From Bombiscardovia apis (GTDB lineage: Bacteria > Actinomycetota > Actinomycetes > Actinomycetales > Bifidobacteriaceae): a DNA stretch of 64,000 bases. The first letter of the stretch is position 1. Every line of letters begins with the position of its first letter. Below the pieces are notes generated by a model. The model saw only the letters and a program-made list of their open reading frames with translations. It was not told the origin of the DNA and ran no database searches. The stretch covers positions 620,001-684,000 of the forward strand of contig NZ_AP026800.1 of the NCBI RefSeq assembly GCF_033095945.1, read 5' to 3'. The translations under genes and the position numbers were made by a program. Of the stretch, positions 8,354-17,378 are shown piece by piece.

Positions 8354-9655
8354 TTAAGCGGCTGCCTGAGCGGCTAACTGCTTATCGGTGTAGAAGGGGT
8401 CTCCGTCTACCTGCTGATCGTCCTTCTTAAGAATAAAGAAGCCGTAAATCAGTGCCACTAGCACAACGAGCGAGATAACGAAGAAGGTGGGGCGGTCTCC
8501 GGCCTTGTCGTGAAGCATGCCCAAGGGAGTAGACATAATAACTTGGCCCACCTGAGAAGCAATCTGGAAGCCTACCATATAGAGGGTGGCAGAGAGCTTG
8601 GGGTTGAAGTGGAGCGTGAAGTAACGGAAGGCCGGCAGGCAGAAGAGCGGCACCTCGATAGAGTGGAAGAGCTTGACGATGGAGACCGTGTAGGGGTCGT
8701 GGAAGACACCGCACAAGCCGATGCGCAGGAACATTACAGCAGCGCCCAAGAGGAGGGAGTTGCGGATGCCGATTTTGCGCATAATGATTGGTACAACACC
8801 CATCATGGCCGACTCAAGGAAGACCTGGAATGAGTTGAGGTAACCGTAGACCTGAGTACCCAAAGTTGGAGTAGAGAAGAGGTCGGCATAGTACTTGGGG
8901 AACATCTGCTGATCGAATACGGTGTAGAAGGTGTTGGTGAACATCATGAAGATGATGAGGAGCCAGAGAGCTGGCATGCCAAGAACAGAAATCATCTCTT
9001 TGATGGAAGGGTTAGTCTTCTCAGTGTTGGGATCGGCTTCCTTCTTAATCTCTGCCTTTTGCTCGCTGGGAACCCAGAAAGCGTAAACCATGAGCATGCC
9101 GACACCGAAGGCGGAACCCAGCCAGAAGTTAATCATGGGGTTGATGTTGAAGACGATACCGCCGATGAGGGCCACAATGGCATAGCCGAAGGAGCCCCAT
9201 GCGCGGGACTGACCGTATTCAAAACCGAACTTACGCGAATAGCGCTCGGTGACGGCCTCCAGCAAAGAGCAGCCAGACATGAAGCCAGCGGACAATACGA
9301 GGGAACCCAGAATTGCTCCCACCATCAAGTTGGACTTGATGAGAGGCATGTAAATAAACTGGACGAAGGGGCCCACCAAGGCGGCTATGACCGAGATGAA
9401 AATGGTCAGGCGGCGCTTAATGCCCAGCTCGTCTTGGATAATTCCATAGGCAAACATAATAATCAGCGTTGCCAAGGAGTTCACCGAGTAAATAGTTCCG
9501 ACTTGGGTATTGTTCATGCCTAGCTTGGTAGTGAGCCAGAGCGAGTAGAAGGCCCACCAAATGCCCCAAGCGCAGAAGAAGAGGAAGATTCCCACCGAGC
9601 TTTGTAGATAGGAGGGGTTCCTCCATGCGGATAGTTTTTTGGCTTGCGCTGACAT
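8354..9655 (-). CDS. cscB: Sugar:H+ symporter of the LacY/CscB family
   Basis: A 433-residue, twelve-helix permease of the oligosaccharide:H+ symporter branch of the MFS. Features of the family are the N-terminal NPSYLQSSVGIFLFFCAWGIWWAFYSLWL, the loop DELGIKRRL, and FGYGQSRAWGSFGYA in TM5, where the LacY/CscB sugar-binding Arg lies. It most likely brings in sucrose or short fructo-oligosaccharides for the neighbouring GH32 enzyme. I used the ATG at 9655, behind GAGG; an upstream in-frame extension of 21 residues is polar and unlike the family. A long palindrome lies about 95 bases upstream. Confidence 0.92.
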   Translation of the reverse strand: MSAQAKKLSAWRNPSYLQSSVGIFLFFCAWGIWWAFYSLWLTTKLGMNNTQVGTIYSVNSLATLIIMFAYGIIQDELGIKRRLTIFISVIAALVGPFVQFIYMPLIKSNLMVGAILGSLVLSAGFMSGCSLLEAVTERYSRKFGFEYGQSRAWGSFGYAIVALIGGIVFNINPMINFWLGSAFGVGMLMVYAFWVPSEQKAEIKKEADPNTEKTNPSIKEMISVLGMPALWLLIIFMMFTNTFYTVFDQQMFPKYYADLFSTPTLGTQVYGYLNSFQVFLESAMMGVVPIIMRKIGIRNSLLLGAAVMFLRIGLCGVFHDPYTVSIVKLFHSIEVPLFCLPAFRYFTLHFNPKLSATLYMVGFQIASQVGQVIMSTPLGMLHDKAGDRPTFFVISLVVLVALIYGFFILKKDDQQVDGDPFYTDKQLAAQAAA

Positions 9656-9750
9656 CGCTGCCTCTCTTTCGCGTGTGCGGGTGGCATCGCTGCCGTTCCC
9701 GTCGGCCTGATGAAGCATCGTTCGCTTCGATGCGACTAACCAATATAATA

Positions 9751-9786
9751 ATGCGTCAATCGTTTTACGTCAAACGATTGACGCAT
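9751..9786. promoter_or_regulatory. 36-bp palindrome, probable LacI-family operator for cscBA
   Basis: Two perfect 15-bp arms, ATGCGTCAATCGTTT and AAACGATTGACGCAT, are separated by TACGTC. Each arm also contains a LacI-type half-palindrome around a central CG (TCAATCGTTTTA), so the element can be read as two LacI sites in inverted order. It lies upstream of cscB and downstream of the LacI-family gene at 9877-10917, which is the likely ligand. Confidence 0.8.
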
Positions 9787-9876
9787 TCATAATCGACGTT
9801 AGCGCTCACATATTGTTGTATTGCTTGAAAAAGATTAGAAGGGGAAATACGCTTGTTCTATTGCAGCGGGCTGAAT

Positions 9877-10917
9877 CTAGCGCACAGAATCTTTTTCAAT
9901 CAGCTGGCAATGAATCAGAGCCGGGCGCGGAGCCTGCAAGCTGGGTAGGGGAGCGCGAGTCTGAGTATGCAAAGCCGGGCTCTCGTCCTTGTGTTCAATC
10001 ATCGACACGAGCTTGCAGGCCGCCCAATAGCCCATTTCGTAGTGGGGGAGCTCAATTGTGGTGAGTCGGGGAGCCAGAGTCTCGGCAAAAACGCGGTGGT
10101 TATCGACGCCCACCAGGCTCCAATCGCGGCCGATAGTTAAGCCACGCCTAGCAGCTGCTTGGTATACGTACCACGAGCGCGAATCGTTGAAACAGAAGAA
10201 CCCATCGGGGTTGCCCGCCTCAATCATGGCCTCAACCGCGTCCATAGCCTCCTGGTTAAAGCCCACATTGGCCACGAGCTTGGGATCTGCAGTAATCCCA
10301 GCATCTCCCAAAGCGCTCTGGTAGCCCTTAAAACGCAACCCTTGGGCCAGAATCGGGTCTTGGTCTCCTATGTAAGCAATGCGCTGGCAGCCCGCATTGA
10401 TAAGGCGTTTGGTGGCGTTATAGCCAATGCCGTATTCGTCTGGCGCAATGGACGGCACCATGCCAGTGCGCTCAATACCGTTGGCAACTACGACGGGCAG
10501 TTGGCGCAAAACCGGGGGGACATCGGCGAGCTGGTTGTACATTTTCGCGTAGAGGAAGCCGTCTACCCCGTAGCGTTTGAGGGCTGCGAACTCGCGCTCT
10601 TCCTCAGCCACCCCATCGGTCGAGACGGTAATGAGCATGTATCCTAAGCGGGCAGCGGCGTCTTGTGCGCCCATAATAATGCCGCCTGCGTAAGGGGTGG
10701 TGGCTACCTCTTCCGAGACGAAGCCAATAATGCGGGTGTGCGAGGTACGCAAGGAGCGAGCAAGGGGGTTAGGCCTGTAGCCTATTTTCTTGGCCTCGGC
10801 CCGCACTCGCTTGGCTATATCGGGCTTTACTCGACCCTGATCGCGCCCGTTGACCACGAGAGAGACCGTAGACACAGACACTCCAGTTGCCTGTGCAATC
10901 TCTTTCATCGTGGTCAT
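9877..10917 (-). CDS. LacI-family transcriptional regulator of the fructoside locus
   Basis: A 346-residue LacI/GalR repressor. The N-terminal helix-turn-helix TMKEIAQATGVSVSTVSLVVNG and hinge helix NPLARSLR are followed by a periplasmic-binding-protein-like sensor domain (about 60-335) with FGFV-type strand IIGFVSEE and the DGFLYAK segment. An AAGGAG Shine-Dalgarno precedes the ATG. It is upstream of, and codirectional with, cscB and cscA. Control of the 9751-9786 palindrome with sucrose or fructose as the signal is inferred from position; by analogy to known csc loci the symbol would be cscR. Confidence 0.92.
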   Translation of the reverse strand: MTTMKEIAQATGVSVSTVSLVVNGRDQGRVKPDIAKRVRAEAKKIGYRPNPLARSLRTSHTRIIGFVSEEVATTPYAGGIIMGAQDAAARLGYMLITVSTDGVAEEEREFAALKRYGVDGFLYAKMYNQLADVPPVLRQLPVVVANGIERTGMVPSIAPDEYGIGYNATKRLINAGCQRIAYIGDQDPILAQGLRFKGYQSALGDAGITADPKLVANVGFNQEAMDAVEAMIEAGNPDGFFCFNDSRSWYVYQAAARRGLTIGRDWSLVGVDNHRVFAETLAPRLTTIELPHYEMGYWAACKLVSMIEHKDESPALHTQTRAPLPSLQAPRPALIHCQLIEKDSVR

Positions 10918-11185
10918 AGCATCTCCTTACGGTTCAATTTTCCTAGCATAACCCTAGGCCTTAACCCAGCGGGCAGAATGCTTTGCTGCTATGAGCACGC
11001 TTGAACTAGGCAATTAACTTACGGGCTCTAGGTCAAGCTTGTGGCCTTGAGTTGCCGCCCGGGCGAGTGCTGGTGCTCATTGCGCATCGGGGAGTCAGCT
11101 GGTGCTTGTATCTGCTAGCATTTATGGAGGGGGCTGCACCGTTCCATCCGTATTGTGATGGCAGACGTCCTAGGAGTTTTCGAGC

Positions 11186-12097
11186 GTGCTTTCCCTTTTC
11201 TTACACACTTCTGGCGCAGACCAAGAGTCCTTTGACGCTGCCCAGCAAGAGGACGTCAAGGAGGAGAGCGGCAACGGTATCGAGCAGGGCCCTGTAAGTG
11301 GTGAATCTTTCGAAGGCGACGAGGCGAGTGAGAACTCAGTAGCTGAGCTCAAGAGCCTTATGGTGGCACTCAAGCAATATCGACGGCTCAAACGTGCGGT
11401 GGCGGTGCTATGTGCTCTCATGCTTTCGGGTTGGATAATCATTATTCTCATGGTGAGAAAAATACCAGCTTTCATCTTCGGCAAGCCCGATGCCCCTATA
11501 AGGTTCTTCGAGCAGGGCATCACCGAGCTGATTATGGAACCAAGCCTCTTCACGCTCCTCCTTACCTTTGGCTTCTTCCTGCTCTCTGTTGCTGTGCTCG
11601 CACTCGCTATTGGCGTGAGTCATGGTATGAGCAGCCTGGGCATGGCGAAACCGGTCTTTAACCGCATCGCCGAGCTGCTGGCAGTGTGCGCCATAGTGTT
11701 CTCGCTTGCGATGATAGGTGAGGGTTGGGGCGTGGGTGCAGAGCGCATTCAGAAGGGCACCCTGCCTGCCCTACCCACAGACAGCATGATCTTAGGAACT
11801 CCATACAAAACGGTGTGGAGTTGGCGCCACGAATCAGCCTCGGGCCGGCAGCAGGGCAAGATTATTGCACCGATTGCCCGCCAAGTTGATGTTGAAAGCT
11901 CCTCTCGCGGCATGGAATACTATCTTTACGCGCGCGTCGATTCCGACCGGCTCAGCGCTGTTGAACCCCTGCTCAGCGGGTATGCGAAATCGGCCCTCGC
12001 CAGCCTCAGCGACTACGGGCTGCCCCAAGCCAAAGTGAGCGTCCACATAGACGACTGGGACCGGCACACCCTGCTGGAGCGCACCTACCAGAACTAG
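11186..12097 (+). CDS. Membrane protein of unknown function
   Basis: A 303-residue protein I do not recognise. It has an acidic cytoplasmic N-terminus (residues 8-50), then three membrane segments: about 70-92 (VAVLCALMLSGWIIIILMV), 120-145 (SLFTLLLTFGFFLLSVAVLALAI) and 168-188 (LLAVCAIVFSLAMIG). A C-terminal domain of about 110 residues without membrane segments follows. The start is GTG, nine bases after TAGGAG. The next gene, encoding a DUF1266 protein, follows 58 bases later on the same strand, so the two may form a unit. No signal of a known family was found. Confidence 0.65.
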   Translation: MLSLFLHTSGADQESFDAAQQEDVKEESGNGIEQGPVSGESFEGDEASENSVAELKSLMVALKQYRRLKRAVAVLCALMLSGWIIIILMVRKIPAFIFGKPDAPIRFFEQGITELIMEPSLFTLLLTFGFFLLSVAVLALAIGVSHGMSSLGMAKPVFNRIAELLAVCAIVFSLAMIGEGWGVGAERIQKGTLPALPTDSMILGTPYKTVWSWRHESASGRQQGKIIAPIARQVDVESSSRGMEYYLYARVDSDRLSAVEPLLSGYAKSALASLSDYGLPQAKVSVHIDDWDRHTLLERTYQN

Positions 12098-12155
12098 CTG
12101 TTGACCACATCAACCCATGAACAATAGTCAATAATTAATAATAAGGAGAAACCCC

Positions 12156-12968
12156 ATGTCCAGCACCTTCAAAGATAAGCTTAAGAATAGCCTCATGCCC
12201 AACGGTTGGCTCCACGCCGCGCCCAACTCGTCTGCCCTCAACCCCCACGAGCAGTGGATCGTGGCCCTGGGCTCATTCACATGGTCATACTTGGGCGACT
12301 ACGTCAACGCCTTTGAATCAGAAGACGATGCTTCAACCTGTGCAGCCGCCCTCGAACAGTGGTGGGGTGTGAGCGACACCGACAGCTACAGGCAGCGCGC
12401 GCAGGGCCTCATCAGCCAAGGCCAGCGCAGCGAATTCCAACCGTTGGTAGACCTTATTAGCGATTTTCGTTCAGTGGCCAGCAATATTAGCGGCATACGT
12501 AAGCTCAAAGTCGGCTTTTTCCCCACTTCGATTGTCTCCTATTATTACAAGCAATCCAACACCAGCTTCAAGGCCAGTATGAAAGACTTAGGGATGGGCA
12601 GCCAAGAGCTCACCGAGATGCTGATGATGTGCTCTGGCTACGGCGAGGGCGATGATTTTGGCGAGTTCTTGGAAGACTTTGCGCAGGTCAAGAGCGCACT
12701 GGCCTGGGACGCAGTGCGAGTCGTACACATGAGCAGCTTGGCATACAGCGCCGGGTATGTGAGCCGCGGTGAAGCCATGCAATACAGCTCCCAGCTCAAG
12801 AGCCAAGTCGAGGAGACGTATACAGACTGGCGCAACGCCGCTGCCGGCTATGTTTTGGGTGCTTGGCTTTGGGATAGGACCGACACCCGTCTCGACAACA
12901 TCTCGCGCACCACCAGCATGCTCCTCAAGGATCCCGAGAGCTTAGTAAACCAGGTAGCCTTTAAGTAA
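12156..12968 (+). CDS. DUF1266 domain-containing protein
   Basis: A 270-residue soluble protein. The C-terminal 150 residues match the DUF1266 pattern: the core ALAWDAVRVVHMSSLAYSAG, then the YVSRGEAMQY helix, the SYTDWRNAAAGYVLGAWLW segment and a trailing helix. DUF1266 proteins occur beside secretion, toxin or membrane genes but have no established activity. AAGGAG precedes the ATG. The gene follows an unrecognised membrane protein, and the pair looks accessory (neither is part of the surrounding housekeeping order). Confidence 0.75.
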   Translation: MSSTFKDKLKNSLMPNGWLHAAPNSSALNPHEQWIVALGSFTWSYLGDYVNAFESEDDASTCAAALEQWWGVSDTDSYRQRAQGLISQGQRSEFQPLVDLISDFRSVASNISGIRKLKVGFFPTSIVSYYYKQSNTSFKASMKDLGMGSQELTEMLMMCSGYGEGDDFGEFLEDFAQVKSALAWDAVRVVHMSSLAYSAGYVSRGEAMQYSSQLKSQVEETYTDWRNAAAGYVLGAWLWDRTDTRLDNISRTTSMLLKDPESLVNQVAFK

Positions 12969-13161
12969 GCGCCGCTGCTGGAGTTGAGGCGCTCGCAGGC
13001 CTGAATCCCGTCTCAAATCCAGCGCAAACCTGGTGCCTTATCGAGTTAGCCTGGCTCTTTTGCGCAGGCTCAGCTGGTAGGCGGTGTATGTTCCAGTATG
13101 CAGATGACTGGGTTTGTATGAAAGGCAAGCATAGGGCTGCTGGCGCATTGTATAAAATGCT

Positions 13162-13707
13162 ATGAAGATTGTTGCTGCCAGTGGTGCACAGCTCATTGTG
13201 TATGGCGTGCACAAGCAAGAACTCCACAGAGCTTTCGGAGTTCATGCGCATTCGCCGCATACATTGGCCTTGCAATATTGTTTGGAGCGAGTCAATTATT
13301 ACGCTGAAACTCAGAATATCCTGGATGTGCATGTTATCACAGATAAAGTTGATGACCCGAACGCCCACGAAGCAATGATGCACCAGTATAAACTTTCTGG
13401 TGCAACGCAAGGTTATTTTCAATCAGATTTCGCCCACATTGTATTTCCTTTTAAATGGGAGGACTCTCGCCATTCGTTTGGACTGCAAGCAGTTGATATG
13501 GCACTCTACATGCTCAACAGGGCTGCGCGCATAAATCGTGATGATATGTCGACTGGCGATAAACAGGTTATGAAAATTGTGAGAACGCTGTCGCCCAATA
13601 TTCAGCGATCATCGAAAGTTGCTTATCTGCAAGAAAGAAAGAGCAGATACATACTGCCAGAATTGACTTCGGGGGCCCCTAAAGGCCCCCGAGCGGACAA
13701 CAATTAA
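13162..13707 (+). CDS. DUF3800-like protein, N-terminally truncated
   Basis: A 181-residue frame resembling the C-terminal two thirds of DUF3800 proteins (RNase H-like fold, often in mobile or defence contexts): VHVITDKVDD, then the FKWEDSRHSFGLQAVDMALYMLN segment that matches the usual S-x-x-x-LQ-x-AD motif. The N-terminal DESG motif is missing. A second frame from 13088 to 13165 (ending GALYKML) stops exactly at this ATG in an ATGA and reads like the missing preceding helix, which suggests a frameshifted remnant. It is A+T-richer than its neighbours. No good Shine-Dalgarno is visible. It is probably decaying. Confidence 0.5.
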   Translation: MKIVAASGAQLIVYGVHKQELHRAFGVHAHSPHTLALQYCLERVNYYAETQNILDVHVITDKVDDPNAHEAMMHQYKLSGATQGYFQSDFAHIVFPFKWEDSRHSFGLQAVDMALYMLNRAARINRDDMSTGDKQVMKIVRTLSPNIQRSSKVAYLQERKSRYILPELTSGAPKGPRADNN

Positions 13708-13874
13708 GAACGTAACCGTTCAAACTCGCCGTATTTATATTTTATCTGATGAACTTCAAATGCGCAATGTCGGTTTAGCTTCACGCAGATAGCGTCGAAC
13801 TTATCTCGAAGAAACTGCGAGCGCGTTTTTGGGCTCGCTTTGTATATCACTTGACGAGTGCTGTAATGCCGTGA

Positions 13875-14228
13875 CTACGATTCACTGCGCTGGGCTAGGA
13901 TTTCGTTTACTAGTTGGGGCTTGCGCTCCATTTGGTCTCGGGCGTCGGGGCGGATGTCGAGCTTTAAGCTCACGCCGGTGCGGTGGCCTTGGGCGGCGAG
14001 CTTGAGGGTGGCATCGCGCACTACGCGCAGGACTTCGTCGAGGTCGCCTTCGATGTTGGTAAACATGGCGTTGGTCTCGTTTTTCAAGCCAGATTCGCGA
14101 ATCACACCAACAGCTTGTGCCACATACTCGGAGAGTTCTTCGCCAGTGCCGGATGGGGCGATAGCTACTGCTGCTACCGTGTTGATGTAGTCTCTGCCCT
14201 GGCGAGCGTCTTGTGTTTTGTCTGCCAT
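13875..14228 (-). CDS. MTH1187-family thiamine-binding protein
   Basis: A 117-residue protein of the MTH1187/YkoF-like thiamine-binding family (ferredoxin-like fold, about 100 residues): VAAVAIAPSGTGEELSEYVAQAV, NAMFTNIEGDLDEVL, GVSLKLDIRPD. These bind thiamine or its parts in the cytoplasm and are often found with thiamine transporters. I chose the ATG at 14228, behind AAAGGCGG; longer frames from 14270 or so run into the riboswitch leader. A TPP riboswitch lies directly upstream, so expression should rise when thiamine diphosphate is scarce. No transporter gene is adjacent. Confidence 0.9.
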   Translation of the reverse strand: MADKTQDARQGRDYINTVAAVAIAPSGTGEELSEYVAQAVGVIRESGLKNETNAMFTNIEGDLDEVLRVVRDATLKLAAQGHRTGVSLKLDIRPDARDQMERKPQLVNEILAQRSES

Positions 14229-14286
14229 CGCTGGCCGCCTTTCGTGTGAAGTATGTATACACCGCAGCAATGCAGGCCAAGGATGC

Positions 14287-14369
14287 TCCCTACGCTGGTG
14301 TTAGCCAACAGGTTCCAAGGGTCAGGCTCCAAGCCTTCTCAACTCCCGCGGGAGTTCCCCTGCATGTGT
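14287..14369 (-). promoter_or_regulatory. TPP (thi-box) riboswitch
   Basis: Read on the minus strand, the 5' side has GGGGAACTC, then GTTGAGAAGGC (matching the CTGAGA helix region), GACCCTTGGAACCTG (matching the ACCC...GAACCTGA core), and ends in ACCAGCGTAGGGA, the near-invariant 3' half of the thi box. It lies about 60 bases upstream of the thiamine-binding gene on the same strand. Confidence 0.95.
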
Positions 14370-14489
14370 TTTCAGACTAGGCCGTACAGGGGACAGAGAT
14401 GAGCGCGCCTTGGGCGGCAACGGTCATAAGCGCACGGTATTGTAGGAGGCATCGAATTGTATCCCATTTGGCAATAGAAGGTGTGACTA

Positions 14490-16007
14490 GTGGCAGCGTC
14501 AAAACTTGATGAAGTCGTCTCCCTGGCGAAGCGGCGCGGGTTCGTATTCCCGGCTGGTGAGATTTACGGCGGCACGCGCTCGGCTTGGGACTACGGCCCC
14601 CTGGGCGTGGCCCTCAAAGACAACATTAAGCACGAGTGGTGGCGCTCCATGGTCGTGACCCGCCAAGACGTTGTAGGCGTAGACACTTCGGTGATTTTGC
14701 CTACTCCGGTTTGGGTAGCTTCCGGCCACGTTTCCGTCTTCAATGATCCGCTGATTGAGTGCCTCAACTGCCACAAGCGCCACCGAGCAGATACCCTGGA
14801 GGAGTCTTACACCGAGAAGCACGGCCACGCTCCCGAAAACGGTTTGGCTGACATTGCCTGCCCCGATTGCGGAACCAAGGGCCAGTGGACTGAGCCGCGC
14901 GACTTCAACATGATGCTCCAGACCCACTTGGGCCCGGTTGCTGACGAGCATAGCCTGCACTACCTGCGCCCGGAGACTGCTCAGGGCATCTTCGTGGACT
15001 TTAAGAACGTGATGGGAGCTTCTCGCTCCAAGCCGCCGTTTGGTATTGCCAACATGGGCAAGTCCTTCCGCAATGAGATTACCCCGGGCAACTTCATCTT
15101 CCGCACCCGCGAGTTCGAGCAGATGGAGATGGAGTTCTTTGTGACTCCCGGAACCGACGAAGAATGGCACCAGTACTGGATTGATGCCCGCACGCGCTGG
15201 TACACGGACTTGGGCATTAACCCCGAGAACCTGCGTCATTTTGAGCATCCGAAGGAGAAGCTGGCCCACTACGCCAAGCGCACGGTCGATATCGAATACA
15301 AGTTCGGTTTCACCGGCTCCACTTGGGGCGAGCTTGAGGGCGTGGCCAACCGCACCGACTTCGATTTGAAGGCTCACGCCGAGCATTCGGGCGAGGATCT
15401 GTCTTACTTCGACCCAGCTTCGGGCGAGAAGTACGTGCCCTACGTGATCGAGCCTGCCGCTGGTTTGACGCGCTCGCTCATGGCCTTCTTGGTCGACGCT
15501 TACGACGTAGACGAAGCTCCCAATACTAAGGGTGGTGTGGATCGCCGTACCGTCTTGCGCTTGGATCCGCGTCTGGCTCCTATTAAGGCTGCCGTACTCC
15601 CACTCTCCAAGAAGCCCGAGTTACAGGGCATCGCTCACAATTTGGCCGCAGACCTACGTCAGAACGAGTGGATGATTGACTACGACGAAGCCGGCGCAAT
15701 TGGCCGCCGCTACCGTCGTGAAGACGAAATCGGCACACCTCTGTGCATCACCGTCGACTTTGATACCATCGAGGATCAGGCCGTCACTATCCGCGACCGC
15801 GACACGATGGCCCAGGAGCGCGTGAGCTTGGATAAGGTCGAGAATTATGTGCGCGCCCGCATCAGCGAAAAGCGCGTGCGCTATCCTGAAGGCCCTGTTT
15901 CCATCACGGGTAAGGCTGCTGCCGATGGCGCTGTTGATGTTACGAAAGAGGCTGGCGAAGACGAGTCTGCGCCGGTCAAGGTAGCCGAAGCAGGCGGCGA
16001 CCGCTAA
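14490..16007 (+). CDS. glyS: Glycyl-tRNA synthetase (dimeric type)
   Basis: A 505-residue class II synthetase of the alpha2 GlyRS type that charges tRNA-Gly. Visible are the N-terminal [22 protein letters not shown], a CxxC...CxxC zinc insertion (CLNCHKRH and CPDCG), class II motif 2 in [26 protein letters not shown], motif 3 in [16 protein letters not shown], and a C-terminal anticodon-binding domain. A GTG start follows GAAGGTG. The C-terminus has a short acidic tail beyond the usual end. dusB follows four bases after the stop, suggesting an operon. Confidence 0.97.
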   Translation: MAASKLDEVVSLAKRRGFVFPAGEIYGGTRSAWDYGPLGVALKDNIKHEWWRSMVVTRQDVVGVDTSVILPTPVWVASGHVSVFNDPLIECLNCHKRHRADTLEESYTEKHGHAPENGLADIACPDCGTKGQWTEPRDFNMMLQTHLGPVADEHSLHYLRPETAQGIFVDFKNVMGASRSKPPFGIANMGKSFRNEITPGNFIFRTREFEQMEMEFFVTPGTDEEWHQYWIDARTRWYTDLGINPENLRHFEHPKEKLAHYAKRTVDIEYKFGFTGSTWGELEGVANRTDFDLKAHAEHSGEDLSYFDPASGEKYVPYVIEPAAGLTRSLMAFLVDAYDVDEAPNTKGGVDRRTVLRLDPRLAPIKAAVLPLSKKPELQGIAHNLAADLRQNEWMIDYDEAGAIGRRYRREDEIGTPLCITVDFDTIEDQAVTIRDRDTMAQERVSLDKVENYVRARISEKRVRYPEGPVSITGKAAADGAVDVTKEAGEDESAPVKVAEAGGDR

Positions 16008-16011
16008 ATCT

Positions 16012-17175
16012 ATGGCCCAAAGTCAAGTTACACTGGCCCCGGTTCAGCTGGGGCCTATTGCCGTGCCTACTCCGGTTGTGCTCTCTCCTATGGCGGGCGT
16101 TACTAACTGGCCCTTCCGCGTCTTGTGCGAGGAATATGGGCCAGACGGGCTCTACGTAGCTGAAATGGTCACGGCCCGCGCTCTGGTGGCGAAGAACCCG
16201 AAGGCTTTCCGCCTCTGCCGGTTTGCGCCCTCTGAGCGGGTGCGTTCCCTACAGCTGTATGGCGTAGACCCGATTATTATGGAGAAGGCTACGCGCATGG
16301 TTGTCGAGGGTGGCATGGCCGACCATATCGACCTCAACTTTGGCTGCCCAGTGCCGAAAGTGACACGACGTGGCGGTGGCTCTGCTCTGCCTTGGAAGTT
16401 GGACCTCTTTAAGGAGTTGTTGAACCGGGTAGTGAGCGTTTGCAGCAGTGCGAACATTCCGGTTACAGCCAAGATTCGTGTAGGTATTGACGCGGACCAC
16501 ACCACCTTTTTAGAGGCGGGCCATATAGCTCAAGAGGAAGGTTGCGCAGCGGTAGCCCTGCATGCGCGCACGACTGCCGAATACTATGGCGGTCATTCCG
16601 ATTGGGATCGCATTGGTCAGCTGGTGGAAGAGCTCGACATACCCGTTTTGGGCAACGGTGATATCTGGAGTGCTGAAGATGCGCTGGCTATGGTTGAGCA
16701 GACTGGTTGCGCGGGTGTAGAAATTGGCCGCGGCTGCCAGGGGCGTCCTTGGCTCTTCCGCGACATCGCCAACGCTTTTGCTGGTTCTAGCAAGCGAGTT
16801 GAGCCCACGCTGGGGCAGGTGGGGCAGATTGTGTCGCGCCACGCCCAGCTTTTGACTGAGTTTTATGACGGCGACGAGCAGATGGCAGTCCACGACATGC
16901 GCAAGCACGTGGCCTGGTATCTTAAGGGCTTCCCGGTTGGCGGCGGCACCCGGCGGGCCTTTATGGAATGCGAGTCTTTGGCAGATTTAGACCAGCAAAT
17001 TGCGCTGTTGCCGCAAGACGCGCCCTATCCCGAGTCGATTGCGGCCAAGCCGCGCGGTCGAGTACGGTACGCTAAGAAAGTAAAACTGCCGCAAGGATGG
17101 CTGGATTCGCGCGAAACTACCCATGATGAACGCGAAGCGCTCTTTGGCGACGACCCGATGGACGCCTCTTATTAA
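16012..17175 (+). CDS. dusB: tRNA-dihydrouridine synthase
   Basis: A 387-residue FMN enzyme that reduces uridines in the D loop of tRNA. The TIM barrel starts VVLSPMAGVTNWPFRVLC, and the family signature HIDLNFGCPVPKVTRRGGGSAL carries the active-site Cys. VTAKIRVGID, HARTTAEYYGG, VLGNGDIWSAEDA and GVEIGRGCQGRPWLF mark FMN phosphate binding. The gene lies directly behind glyS with a four-base gap, and both products act on tRNA. A 203-base gap separates it from ftsZ. Confidence 0.95.
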   Translation: MAQSQVTLAPVQLGPIAVPTPVVLSPMAGVTNWPFRVLCEEYGPDGLYVAEMVTARALVAKNPKAFRLCRFAPSERVRSLQLYGVDPIIMEKATRMVVEGGMADHIDLNFGCPVPKVTRRGGGSALPWKLDLFKELLNRVVSVCSSANIPVTAKIRVGIDADHTTFLEAGHIAQEEGCAAVALHARTTAEYYGGHSDWDRIGQLVEELDIPVLGNGDIWSAEDALAMVEQTGCAGVEIGRGCQGRPWLFRDIANAFAGSSKRVEPTLGQVGQIVSRHAQLLTEFYDGDEQMAVHDMRKHVAWYLKGFPVGGGTRRAFMECESLADLDQQIALLPQDAPYPESIAAKPRGRVRYAKKVKLPQGWLDSRETTHDEREALFGDDPMDASY

Positions 17176-17378
17176 GGGGCTTGTGTAAGCTGTAGTACTA
17201 CCGGATATATCGCTGTGGTGAGGACCTACAAAAATAAGTGTGAACTTGTGTAGAAGCTTGGGGTTTAGCATCAAAAGCGAAAGAGTTGGGGTTAGTCTAG
17301 AATATGACTGTATACGTGTGCGTGTTGGCGTATCAGGTTTGCGCTAGAGTTGACCGTAACGTGGAGTGACAGGAGCAT

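Noticed and set aside
11052..11297. An 81-codon frame upstream of the membrane-protein gene
   Set aside because: It overlaps the GTG start and ribosome-binding site of the better-supported frame at 11186 and contains no recognisable domain.
14370..14489. T-box leader upstream of glyS
   Set aside because: I found no T-box sequence, no specifier loop and no terminator/antiterminator pair; the stretch is a short plain leader.
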